Shown here: in pieces, positions 35,942-47,213 of the stretch
How the letters are laid out: the number at the start of each line of letters is the position of its first letter
Position numbering within the stretch: the stretch's first letter is position 1
NCBI RefSeq assembly: GCF_002970975.1
Contig: NZ_PNFA01000013.1
Coordinates: 84,196 to 148,195 of the forward strand
Length of the DNA: 64,000 nucleotides
DNA from: Microbacterium halophytorum
GTDB lineage: Bacteria; Actinomycetota; Actinomycetes; Actinomycetales; Microbacteriaceae
Direction of reading: 5' to 3'
Position numbers and translations under genes: made by a program
Notes under the pieces: generated by a model
Told to the model about the DNA's origin: nothing
Databases searched by the model: none
The model's input: the letters and a program-made list of their open reading frames with translations, nothing else

Positions 35942-36544
35942 ATGGCACTGACCCCGGATGACGTCGTCACGAAGGAATTCAGCAACGTCCGCTTCAAGGA
36001 GGGCTTCGACCCGGAAGAGGTCGATGACTACCTCGACGAGATCGTCAAGGAGTGGCGCGCCACGATCGCCGAGCGCGATGAGCTGAAGGCCAAGGTCGCC
36101 GAGCTCGAGAAGGAGCTCGCCGCCGCGAAGTCGGCGAAGCCCGCAACCGCCGCGGCGTCCGCGCCCGCTCCTGCCGCTGCACCGGCTCCCGCTGCCGACG
36201 CCTCGGGCGGCGCAGCGAGCACCAACGCGCTCGGCATCCTCGAGCGCGCCCAGCGCCTGCACGACGAGCACGTCGCCGAGGGCAAGGCGGAGGCCGAGAA
36301 GCTCGTCGGCGAGGCCACGAGCGAGGCCGAGAAGATCGTCGGCACCGCGAAGAAGGAGCGCAACGAGGTCCGGACGAAGCTCGAGACCGAGCGGAAGACG
36401 CTCGAGTCGCGCATCACCGAGCTCCGCAACTTCGAGCGCGACTACCGCCAGGAGCTGCGCGGTTACTTCGAGGGCAAGCTGAAGGACCTGGACACGTCCG
36501 GGTCCTCGTCGTCCGAGACGCCCGTCTCGGCGATCGGCCTGTAG
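35942..36544 (+). CDS. divIVA: polar growth scaffold DivIVA/Wag31
   Basis: This 200-residue coiled-coil protein marks the cell poles and directs polar wall growth. The N-terminal membrane-binding domain is MALTPDDVVTKEFSNVRFKEGFD...VDDYLDEI; an Ala/Pro-rich linker (about 65-90) precedes the long coiled coil (ILERAQRLHDEHVAEGKAEAEKL). In mycobacteria it is phosphorylated by PASTA kinases. GAGG at 35932-35935 is the ribosome site. It is followed by lspA after 10 bp. Confidence 0.95.
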   Translation: MALTPDDVVTKEFSNVRFKEGFDPEEVDDYLDEIVKEWRATIAERDELKAKVAELEKELAAAKSAKPATAAASAPAPAAAPAPAADASGGAASTNALGILERAQRLHDEHVAEGKAEAEKLVGEATSEAEKIVGTAKKERNEVRTKLETERKTLESRITELRNFERDYRQELRGYFEGKLKDLDTSGSSSSETPVSAIGL

Positions 36545-36554
36545 ACCGCGCGTC

Positions 36555-37334
36555 TTGGGCGGTCGCGCACCTCTGCGAACGGCGGCGGCCAGCGGCATCA
36601 TCGCGATCCTCGCGGTGCTGGTGCTGGCCGCCGACCAGTTGAGCAAGTACTTCGTCCTGCAGAACCTCGAGCCGGGCGTCACGCAGGACGTCTGGGGCGA
36701 GGCGCTCCAGTTCGTCCTCGTCTTCAATCCGGGCGCCGCCTTCTCGCTGGGCGAGGGCGTCACGTGGATCTTCACGATCGCGATGTCGGTCGTCGCCGCA
36801 GCGATCGTCTACCTCGCCGCGACCCGGGTGCGGTCGCGGCTGTGGGCCGTCGTCCTCGGTCTGCTGCTGGGCGGCGTCCTCGGCAACCTCTGCGATCGGC
36901 TGTTCCGGGACCCCGGCTTCGCCGTCGGCCACGTCGTCGACTTCATCCTGACCCCCTGGATGTGGTTCTGGACGCCGAACGCTGCCATCTACAACGTCGC
37001 GGACATCTTCATCGTCGGCGGCATGGCCTCGGTCGCTCTGCTGCTCATCATCGGCATCGAGCTCGACGGCAGCCGCGTGCAGAAGGAAAAGAAGGCCGCG
37101 GGGGCCGACGCTGAAGCGGTCGACGACTCTGCTGCTGCCGATGCCGAAACGACGGACGCCGGTGCCGAGCCCGTCGGCGGGGCGCCGGATGTCGCACCCC
37201 GCACGGGCGACGTCACCGTGCCGACGAGCGCGACGCCGGATGCGGCGGAGCGGGCCTCCGCAGAGCCGGAGCCGAGGGAAGCGGAACCAACGGAGCGGGA
37301 CGCTCCGGCCGACGGACCGCGGGAGCGCGACTGA
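36555..37334 (+). CDS. lspA: lipoprotein signal peptidase with a long acidic tail
   Basis: This 259-residue type II signal peptidase cleaves prolipoproteins. The membrane-embedded core (1-170) has four spans, DQLSKY in the first, [16 protein letters not shown] with one catalytic Asp and YNVADIFI with the other. Residues 175-259 form an Ala/Glu/Asp-rich tail not found in E. coli LspA, likely cytosolic and disordered. It uses a TTG start at 36555, 10 bp after divIVA; no better start was found. The stop overlaps the ATG of the pseudouridine synthase by one base. Confidence 0.9.
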   Translation: MGGRAPLRTAAASGIIAILAVLVLAADQLSKYFVLQNLEPGVTQDVWGEALQFVLVFNPGAAFSLGEGVTWIFTIAMSVVAAAIVYLAATRVRSRLWAVVLGLLLGGVLGNLCDRLFRDPGFAVGHVVDFILTPWMWFWTPNAAIYNVADIFIVGGMASVALLLIIGIELDGSRVQKEKKAAGADAEAVDDSAAADAETTDAGAEPVGGAPDVAPRTGDVTVPTSATPDAAERASAEPEPREAEPTERDAPADGPRERD

Positions 37335-38260
37335 TGGAGTCACGGAGCCTCACGGTTCCCGAGGAGCTCGACGGCGCCCGCGTCGACGCGGCCATCGCGC
37401 AGCTCCTCGACCTCTCGCGCACCTTCGCCGCGGAGATCGCCGAGTCGGGCGGCGCGTTCGTGGATGCCCGCGGAGTCCGCAAGTCCGACCGCGTGACGGC
37501 CGGCGCGCGCCTCGACGTGGCGTGGGTCCCGAAGGAGGAGCCGCGCGCGGTCGCGGAGGTCGTGCCAGAGCTCGGCATCATCTTCCAGGACGAGCACCTC
37601 GTCGTCGTCGACAAGCCCGTCGGCGTCGCGGCGCACCCGTCGCCCGGCTGGGAGGGCCCGACCGTCGTCGGTGCGCTGATGGGCCTCGGCGTCTCGGTCG
37701 CGACATCCGGTGCCGCCGAGCGGCAGGGCATCGTGCACCGGCTCGACGTCGGCACATCCGGGCTCATGGTCGTCGCGAAGTCGGAGCTCGCCTACACCCA
37801 GCTGAAGCGTGCCTTCAAGGAGCGCACGGTCGACAAGGTCTACCACGCGATCGTGCAGGGGCACCCCGACCCGCTCGCCGGCACGATCGACGCGCCGATC
37901 GGCCGCCACCCGAACCACTCGTGGAAGTTCGCGGTGCGGCCCGAGGGCAAGCCCTCCGTCACGCACTACGAGACGGTTGAGGCGTTCCCGGGAGCGTCGC
38001 TGCTCGAGATCCACCTCGAGACGGGCCGCACCCACCAGATCCGGGTGCACATGGCGGCGCACCGGCACCCCTGCGTCGGCGACCCGCTCTACGGCGCCGA
38101 CCCGACGCTGTCGGCGAAGCTCGGCCTGACGCGCCAGTGGCTGCACGCGCACCGCCTCGCGTTCGAGCACCCCGCCACGGGCGACCGCGTGGAGTTCGCC
38201 TCGCCGTACCCGCCCGACCTCCAGCACGCCTACGACCTGCTGGCCGACGGCCTCTACTGA
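37334..38260 (+). CDS. RluA/RluD-family 23S rRNA pseudouridine synthase
   Basis: This 308-residue RNA-modifying enzyme has an N-terminal S4-like domain (about 14-75) and a catalytic domain. The catalytic Asp is D138 in [24 protein letters not shown] and the LYG motif follow. It is probably RluD-like, acting on 23S rRNA helix 69, but the exact uridines cannot be told. The lspA-rluD pair is usual in actinobacteria. It ends the conserved block before the accessory patch. Confidence 0.92.
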   Translation: MESRSLTVPEELDGARVDAAIAQLLDLSRTFAAEIAESGGAFVDARGVRKSDRVTAGARLDVAWVPKEEPRAVAEVVPELGIIFQDEHLVVVDKPVGVAAHPSPGWEGPTVVGALMGLGVSVATSGAAERQGIVHRLDVGTSGLMVVAKSELAYTQLKRAFKERTVDKVYHAIVQGHPDPLAGTIDAPIGRHPNHSWKFAVRPEGKPSVTHYETVEAFPGASLLEIHLETGRTHQIRVHMAAHRHPCVGDPLYGADPTLSAKLGLTRQWLHAHRLAFEHPATGDRVEFASPYPPDLQHAYDLLADGLY

Positions 38261-38330
38261 CGGCCACCCGCACATGTTTCCGCGGCCTTCCACAGTGTCT
38301 GTCGTGAGCCGCAGAGCGCATAGGGACGCC

Positions 38331-38421
38331 GGCATCGGCTCCGAGCCGCGGCAGAATCTCTGAGCCGCGGCAGAATCTTCCGGGTTATGCCGCGGCTGGA
38401 GGATTCTGCAGTGTGTCGGCG
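38331..38421 (+). repeat. dispersed repeat copy R1 (GCCGCGGCAGAATC family)
   Basis: This is a 91-bp element matching 39546-39636 at 85 positions in the same orientation. It holds two tandem GAGCCGCGGCAGAATC blocks, then AGCCGCGGC...GCCGCGGCT arms that can fold into a hairpin, with GCAGAATC...GATTCTGC as overlapping outer arms. It lies 70 bp beyond the pseudouridine synthase gene and 30 bp downstream of the AbiEi/DUF559 gene. A third copy is at 63831. Confidence 0.85.
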
Positions 38422-38450
38422 CCGCCTGTGTCGTACGTGGAGCTCACCGG

Positions 38451-39281
38451 TTACGCGGCCAGGCGGGCGACGACTCGGCGCAGTTCGGCCTCAACCCGCG
38501 GCCAGTCGTGCATCACGTCGTAGTAGTCGAATCGGAGCGGCACGTACCCGAGCGCGACGAGCTCGCGGTCGTGGCGGATGTCACTGCGCCGCTGTGCGGC
38601 ATCACGGTGGAAAGCCCAACCGTCGAGCTGCACCGCGATGCGTCGGCCGATCAGGGCGTCGACCCTGTGACCGGCGATCTTCACCTGCTGCGTCACCTGC
38701 AGGCCCATGCGCCGACACCGCCAGACGAACGTCGACTCGACGCCGGAATCGGACCAAGCACCGACCTCTGCGGCCAGTTCGCGAGCGATCGGATGGACCC
38801 ACGGTGTTGCGCGCAGTTGTTCGACCGTAACGGCTTCTGCCGCAATCGCCGATTCCCACACTGCGAATGCGTGCTCTGCCGCCAGACACAGGGCGACGTT
38901 CGCCAGGATGTTCGGCACGCTGTCGAACAGCGACCGCGTGTCGCGCGCGGTCAGCGGGGAGGAACGATGCACGCGCCCCGACAGCGGCCGGTCGGACCAC
39001 GTCTGAGGCACGGCGAAATGGGGCTGATCGTGCTGGTCGCCCGGCGGCCTCCAGAGCCCGTGGTGCTCGAGCGCCGAGACGCACGTGATGACCGCCCCGC
39101 TCCGGGCGGCGGTCACGATCATCGGTTCAGCACGGGGGAGCACGAGCCAGCGCCGCCGCAGCAACGGGACGTCCTCGGCCCTTCGTGCGGAGAGGATCTG
39201 CTTCGGTGACCACCCGTGCTCCAAGAGTTCCGATCGGTGCAACCAGCCGCCGTTGGCTTTGAGCAGCGCATCCAGTGACAT
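38451..39281 (-). CDS. AbiEi-antitoxin-like/DUF559 endonuclease-fold protein
   Basis: This 276-residue protein has a two-part build. The N-terminal part (WLHRSELLEHGWSPKQILSARRAEDVPLLRRRWLV) resembles the winged-helix domain of AbiEi-type antitoxins. The C-terminal part (VDALIGRRIAVQLDGWAFHRDAAQRRSDIRHDRELVALGY) looks like the DUF559/Vsr endonuclease fold, with the QLDGWAFH acid and the following basic residues. ATG at 39281 follows GAAGGAG. No AbiEii toxin gene is adjacent. It lies between two 91-bp direct repeats, and its bases are visibly less G+C-rich than the dcw genes. Role in defence or regulation is unproven; similar solitary genes are common in actinobacteria. Confidence 0.72.
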   Translation of the reverse strand: MSLDALLKANGGWLHRSELLEHGWSPKQILSARRAEDVPLLRRRWLVLPRAEPMIVTAARSGAVITCVSALEHHGLWRPPGDQHDQPHFAVPQTWSDRPLSGRVHRSSPLTARDTRSLFDSVPNILANVALCLAAEHAFAVWESAIAAEAVTVEQLRATPWVHPIARELAAEVGAWSDSGVESTFVWRCRRMGLQVTQQVKIAGHRVDALIGRRIAVQLDGWAFHRDAAQRRSDIRHDRELVALGYVPLRFDYYDVMHDWPRVEAELRRVVARLAA

Positions 39282-39714
39282 TGGTACTCCTTCGAGAGGG
39301 ACGCCTCCAGAGTTGCGTTCGCAAGGTCGGCGCGGAAGCGGTGGACCCTGGTTGTGGATGGACATCACCGTCTCTCGGGCTTGTGGAGCAGGCTTCGACG
39401 CTCACACCATCCGTCAGACGGGCCCTCGGGCGACCCCGTCGATTCGGCGGCACCGCGGCTGGGCGGTTGTGCGGTGGGTCAGTGCACTGGCGCGCCCCTC
39501 CCGCGGACTGCGCGAGGTGCGCACTGTCCGGCGCCGCTGGGCGCTGGCATCGGCTTCGAGCCGCGGCAGAATCTCTGAGCCACGGCAGAATCGTCCGGAT
39601 TATGCCGCGGCTGGAGGATTTTGCAGTGTCTCGGCGTCGGTTCACCTTCGCCGATGCAGCCCGGTTCGACATGGGAGGGTTCCGGATGTCCGAGGGATGG
39701 TGCACGCTCATCGC
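39282..39714. other. gap between the AbiEi/DUF559 gene and the GNAT gene
   Basis: This 433-bp gap holds repeat copy R2 at 39546-39636. The rest (39282-39545 and 39637-39714) shows no convincing gene, RNA or promoter box; short overlapping reading frames here look random. Confidence 0.6.
39546..39636 (+). repeat. dispersed repeat copy R2
   Basis: This 91-bp copy has six mismatches to R1 (38331-38421), in the same orientation, and contains the same double GCAGAATC block and GCCGCGGC arms. Together R1 and R2 frame the AbiEi/DUF559 gene as a unit of about 1.2 kb. It also lies 80 bp upstream of the GNAT gene. Confidence 0.85.
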
Positions 39715-40296
39715 ATGGGGATCGAGGTGCGGCCGGCAACCGAGTTCGACGACGTGGCGGTGCTGCTCGGGCCGAAGAAGCCGACCAGCAACGTGTGCTT
39801 CTGCCTGAGCTACCGCATCGGCAGCAAGGAGAACCAGGAACTGCGCGGGCCGGCGCGTGCGGACAGGGTGCGGGAGTTGTGCCGGCACGACCCGCCGCCC
39901 GGCGTCATTGCCTACCTCGACGGAGACCCGGTCGGATGGGCGGCGGTGCACCCGCGCCGCGACACCACCTTCGCGCGCAATCGTCTCATCCCGCACGTCG
40001 ATGACCTCGATGTCTGGTCGCTGTGGTGCATCCGCGTGCGGCCCGGGTATCGCAAGCAGGGCATCACACACGCGCTGATCGATGGCGCCGTGGCACACGC
40101 GGCGGAACGCGGGGCGCCGGCCATCGAGGGCTACCCGGTGGACAACCGAGGTGAGCGCGTCGATCAGACGATGGCGTACGTCGGCACCAAGGCGCTGTTC
40201 GAGGTGTCCGGCTTCGTGCAGGCGGCCGAGACCGGGTCGGTCCTGAACGGGTTCCCGCGCGTCCTGATGCGCAGACAGCTCTCGTCGACATCGTGA
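39715..40296 (+). CDS. GNAT-family N-acetyltransferase
   Basis: This 193-residue single-domain protein has the GNAT acetyl-CoA loop in IRVRPGYRKQGITHALIDGAV and the alpha/beta strands around LDVWSLWCIRV. The early NVCFCLSYRIG segment resembles a subset of GNATs with a Cys-rich N-terminal strand. Substrate is unknown. ATG at 39715 gives the usual N-terminal strand (IEVRPATEFDDV); ATG 39697 is an alternative. No operon partners are seen, and it sits in the accessory patch near the R2 repeat. Confidence 0.8.
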   Translation: MGIEVRPATEFDDVAVLLGPKKPTSNVCFCLSYRIGSKENQELRGPARADRVRELCRHDPPPGVIAYLDGDPVGWAAVHPRRDTTFARNRLIPHVDDLDVWSLWCIRVRPGYRKQGITHALIDGAVAHAAERGAPAIEGYPVDNRGERVDQTMAYVGTKALFEVSGFVQAAETGSVLNGFPRVLMRRQLSSTS

Positions 40297-40518
40297 GCGT
40301 GCAGGGCCCCGGAGGATCCGGGCAGAAGCGACCGCAGACATCCGGCTGAGGGACGGTGCACGCGATCATGGCGCGGGAGCTCGGAATGAGGCGCGACAGA
40401 GGAATCCAGGGCGCACGGAGCCACGCGTGTGATCGTTGGGCCGGGCGCACGGAACCGCGCGCGTGCGCAGATCGGGTTTGTGTGCGGCTGGGCGGCACTT
40501 CGGTGAGGCCTCCGCCGA

Positions 40519-41583
40519 CTAGTCGCCGCACCGCACCGTGCGGGCGCGCTTGACCCAGCCGTCGGCGATGCCGCCCGCCGCGATCGCGGCGCCCCCGACG
40601 CCGATCACCACGGCGACGACCGTCAGCACCTCTGGGCCGACACCGGTGCGCTCGACGATGATGTCGATCAGGCGCGGGTTGAACAGGTCGCCGCGCCCCA
40701 ACAGCGTGAGGAGCCAGCTCACGCCGATCAGGTTCAGCGCGGTGTTCGCCACGGCGAGGGAGGTCGTCCAGCGGCCCCGGATGTACAGGACGATCTGGAA
40801 GGCGATCGACAGCGCGAAGACGCCGAAGAGCCCGGCGATCCACCACGGCCACAGCCCGGGGGAGAAGATCTCGACCACCTCGCCGTCGAGCACGATCCAA
40901 CCGACCGCGTGATCCCACCAGAAGCCGACGGCCGTGGCGGCGAGCACGATCGCGGTCGCGATCGGATCGGCGAGGCTGCGGTGTGCGGCCACGGCTTTCG
41001 GCAACTGGTCGACGGTCCAGGCCGCACCGCGCCGCGTGCGGCTCGGAAGCTGTTCGACCGTCCAGGCGGATGCCCGACGATCGCGGTCCGACGGCGCGGC
41101 CGTTGGGTCCGCCGCCGGGACCCTGGTGTTCTGATCGGCGAGCGCGATGCGCTCCGCGACCGCGAAGCCGAGCGTCGTCCAGAAGAACACGTGCATCGCT
41201 GTGGTGACGCCCGCGGCGAAGAACTCGGCGACGATGATGCCGATGCTCTCGCCATTCCCGATGGGTTCGATCGTCGCGAGCAGCCCGATCGAGACGGGCA
41301 CGAACGCGAGCAGCAGGCGGAGCAGCCGCAGCCAGGTCAGGTAGTAGCGCGGGCCGATCAGCTGAAGCGGTCGGTCGGACAGGCCGGCGGCGAGCCTGGC
41401 GGGGTCGCCGAGCTCCTCGAGCGCAGCGCGCTCGGCGGCATCCGGGGCCTCGCCCTGCTCGACACGGGCCTCGACGGCGTCGGCGATCGACGCGCCGAGC
41501 TCGCGGCGCACGTCGTCGTGGGCATCGGGGGAGATGCCCCGCAGGGTTGCGGCGATGTAGCGGTCGGTGAGCGTGGATGTCAT
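40519..41583 (-). CDS. HAAS-domain membrane protein, partner of PadR
   Basis: This 354-residue protein has an N-terminal helical HAAS/DUF1700-like domain (TDRYIAATLRGISPDAHDDVRRELG, then EARVEQGEAPDAAERAALEELGDP) followed by about six membrane spans. Such proteins commonly sit directly after a PadR regulator and are thought to receive its signal or act as membrane sensors. Its ATG is one base beyond the padR stop. A short internal duplication (AWTVEQLP/AWTVDQLP) lies in the central cytosolic loop. The exact function is unknown. The 222-bp gap beyond it (40297-40518) holds no gene, only a partial GGCGCACGGA repeat. Confidence 0.75.
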   Translation of the reverse strand: MTSTLTDRYIAATLRGISPDAHDDVRRELGASIADAVEARVEQGEAPDAAERAALEELGDPARLAAGLSDRPLQLIGPRYYLTWLRLLRLLLAFVPVSIGLLATIEPIGNGESIGIIVAEFFAAGVTTAMHVFFWTTLGFAVAERIALADQNTRVPAADPTAAPSDRDRRASAWTVEQLPSRTRRGAAWTVDQLPKAVAAHRSLADPIATAIVLAATAVGFWWDHAVGWIVLDGEVVEIFSPGLWPWWIAGLFGVFALSIAFQIVLYIRGRWTTSLAVANTALNLIGVSWLLTLLGRGDLFNPRLIDIIVERTGVGPEVLTVVAVVIGVGGAAIAAGGIADGWVKRARTVRCGD

Positions 41584-41584
41584 G

Positions 41585-41926
41585 TCAGCCCTCCTCTGGG
41601 GCGGGGTCATCGAGCGACGAAAGCGAGGCGCTCAGGGCGGCCCAATCGGCCGAGAGCGCGGCGGCGAGCCTGTCGCCGTCGGGGGAGGTGCGGTAGAACT
41701 TCCGCGGCCGAGCCTCGTCGGTGTTCCACTCGCTGGTCAGGTATCCCTGCTTCTCGAGCCGGCGCAGCAGGGGGTACAGCGTGTTCGCCTCGGCGCCGAA
41801 GCCGCGCCGCCCGAGCTCCTCGAGCAGGGCGTACCCGTATCCGGGCTCGCGCAGCAACCGCAGACAGGCGAGCACGACGGTGCCCCTTCTCAACTCCTGC
41901 AGGTGCGCGTCGAACTCCTGATCCAT
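41585..41926 (-). CDS. PadR-family transcriptional regulator
   Basis: This 113-residue winged-helix regulator contains LRRGTVVLACLRLLREPGYGYALLEELGRRGFG and NTLYPLLRRLEKQGYLTSEW, the PadR DNA-binding core. It would repress its own operon and the HAAS-type membrane gene downstream until an inducer or signal releases it. ATG at 41926 is preferred to 41950, since the latter would run into the palindrome at 41937-41957. Confidence 0.9.
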   Translation of the reverse strand: MDQEFDAHLQELRRGTVVLACLRLLREPGYGYALLEELGRRGFGAEANTLYPLLRRLEKQGYLTSEWNTDEARPRKFYRTSPDGDRLAAALSADWAALSASLSSLDDPAPEEG

Positions 41927-41936
41927 GACTGACACG

Positions 41937-41957
41937 ATACTGTGCGGCACACACTAT
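41937..41957. promoter_or_regulatory. palindromic candidate PadR operator
   Basis: ATACTGTGCGGCACACACTAT is an imperfect palindrome with outer ATA/TAT and inner TGTG/CACA arms, 10 bp upstream of the padR start. PadR proteins bind such ATxxTGT-type palindromes at their own promoters. It is followed by an A+T-rich ATTGCAATCTT stretch that may hold the promoter. Confidence 0.6.
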
Positions 41958-42109
41958 TGCAATCTTCACTACATCCGGTGGATGCGTCCGCTCGGAACCG
42001 CTCGGGCACCCGTTCTCTGCGGGGTCGGCAGGGCTCGACCGGCGCTCGGTCGAACTCGAACGGTGTGCTCACGGCGCGACACGGCCGCGCGGCCCCTGCC
42101 ATCCCGAAC

Positions 42110-42115
42110 TAGAAT
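42110..42115 (+). promoter_or_regulatory. TAGAAT -10 box, leaderless start of dnaE
   Basis: TAGAAT ends six bases before the dnaE ATG. With that spacing the transcript would start close to or at the ATG. A GAGGG stretch in between could also act as a minimal ribosome site. Confidence 0.45.
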
Positions 42116-42121
42116 CGAGGG

Positions 42122-45631
<3,510 letters not shown>

Positions 45632-45781
45632 GCGCACCCTTTCCGGCGGGCGGCGGTGAGCCCCTGCGTCGCCCCGTCACAGAATCAGCACAGCGGATCG
45701 GCGGGCCGCGGCCCGTAGGATCGTAGGCGGAAACGCCGCAGCGAGCGCCGCTCGCGCGAGCAGCAGAGGAGACGACGCACC

Positions 45782-47200
45782 GTGTCCGACAACACGTACG
45801 GTCAGCCGGGCCAGCCCGGCGCGCCGCAGCACGCCCCGACACCGCCGCAGCAGGGTTGGGGTGCGCCCCATGGCTGGGGAGCCCCGCCGGCCGCGGCTCC
45901 GCAGCAGTCCGCCTGGGGTGCTCCGCAACAGGCGCCCGCCGCCCAGACCGGGTGGGGAGCACCCGGTGAGCCCCAGGGTGCCCAGCCCGGATGGGGCGCG
46001 CCGCACGGAGACCCGTATGCGGGCAGGCAGAGCTTCCTGCCGCAGCAGCAGCCGGCACCCCAGCAGAAGCCGAAGCCGGCCCCGCTGCGCCCCGGCGACG
46101 GCGTTCCGGCGGTGTGGGCCTTCACCCTGCGCGAGCTGATCCTCGCCAGCGTCGGCCTGCTCTCCGTCGTCTTCTCGTTCTTCTCGATCTACGCCTTCGA
46201 CGGCGGCGACTTCGCGTTCACGGCGCCGCAGATCTACCTCCCGATCTGGAACCAGGGCCTCGTCGCCGTCGCTGCGGCGATCGCGATGGTCGCGGCGACC
46301 GCGCTGGTCATCCTGCGCCGCTTCGTTCCCGCCGTCGCGACACTGCGCATCGGCTCGCTCGGCATCGACCAGTTCGCCTCCGTGGCGTTCTCCCTGTACG
46401 CGCTCGCCTACTGGGGCGCGATGCTCTCCGTGCTCCTCACGAGCGGCGGCGTCGGCGCACACATCACGTGGACGGCGTGGATCGCCGGCATCCTCGCGAT
46501 CGCGGGCGTGTTCTTCACGGTCGTCGCCCCGTTCGTGCCGCCGTTCCGCGGTGACTTCGACGCGCGCGAGGAGACGCCTGCCGTCCGCGCGGCGCGCCCG
46601 GCACCGCGCCTGGTCCGTGCGCCGAAGCCGGAGCAGCCGAACCCCTACGGGCCTCAGGGATGGGCGCCCCAAGGTCAGCCGGTCCAGGGTCAGTCGGCCC
46701 CGCAGGGACCGACGGCCGGCCAGCAGTTCGCCGCCCAGGCGCCCGCGACCGAGGCGGCCCCCGTCGTCGGCGCCGACCAGCCTCCGACCGCGGGCCCCGC
46801 GCAGCCGGCGCCGGAGCCCGAACCCGCGGCGGAAGCTCCCGAGACCGCGCCCGGCGCGGCTCTGAGCGCGCCGGAAGACGACGGTATCGACGGCGACACG
46901 GTCCTGCGCGAGGATGACGCGACGCGTGCGAACGTCGTCCTCGATGCACAGGATGCCGCGGCGGAGCCGAGCGCTGCCGCGTTCGATCCGCAGTCCCTGC
47001 CCGTCACGAACGCGCAGCCGTTCTGGGCGCTGGCGCCCGAGGAGCGCGACGCCGTCGACGCGGCGGGGGAGCCCGTCTTCCGCATCGGGCCGACGGCGTG
47101 GGCGCTCGTTCTGGAGGAACGAGGCGACGTCTTCGTCGTCCGCCACGACGACGGCCGGATCGGGTACCTGCACGACACCTCCGGCATCACCCGGGGCTGA
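45782..47200 (+). CDS. Pro/Gln/Gly-rich four-span membrane protein
   Basis: This 472-residue protein has a low-complexity N-terminus (1-95) rich in GWGAP and PQQ repeats, four membrane spans (about 115-265) with strands such as LILASVGLLSVVFSFFSIY, then a long Pro/Ala/Gln-rich linker (275-390) and a compact C-terminal domain ending HDDGRIGYLHDTSGITRG. No family was recognised. It uses a GTG start with GAGGAG upstream, and TAGGAT at 45716 is a likely -10 box. hisD follows after 13 bp, but no functional link is known. Confidence 0.7.
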   Translation: MSDNTYGQPGQPGAPQHAPTPPQQGWGAPHGWGAPPAAAPQQSAWGAPQQAPAAQTGWGAPGEPQGAQPGWGAPHGDPYAGRQSFLPQQQPAPQQKPKPAPLRPGDGVPAVWAFTLRELILASVGLLSVVFSFFSIYAFDGGDFAFTAPQIYLPIWNQGLVAVAAAIAMVAATALVILRRFVPAVATLRIGSLGIDQFASVAFSLYALAYWGAMLSVLLTSGGVGAHITWTAWIAGILAIAGVFFTVVAPFVPPFRGDFDAREETPAVRAARPAPRLVRAPKPEQPNPYGPQGWAPQGQPVQGQSAPQGPTAGQQFAAQAPATEAAPVVGADQPPTAGPAQPAPEPEPAAEAPETAPGAALSAPEDDGIDGDTVLREDDATRANVVLDAQDAAAEPSAAAFDPQSLPVTNAQPFWALAPEERDAVDAAGEPVFRIGPTAWALVLEERGDVFVVRHDDGRIGYLHDTSGITRG

Positions 47201-47213
47201 CGAGGAGCACGAG

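Noticed and set aside
39282..39545. Small genes between the AbiEi/DUF559 gene and repeat R2
   Set aside because: Several short frames overlap here but lack ribosome sites, family motifs or normal codon pattern.
40297..40518. Gene remnant between the GNAT and HAAS genes
   Set aside because: Only a partial repeated GGCGCACGGA segment was seen; no frame resembles a known protein.
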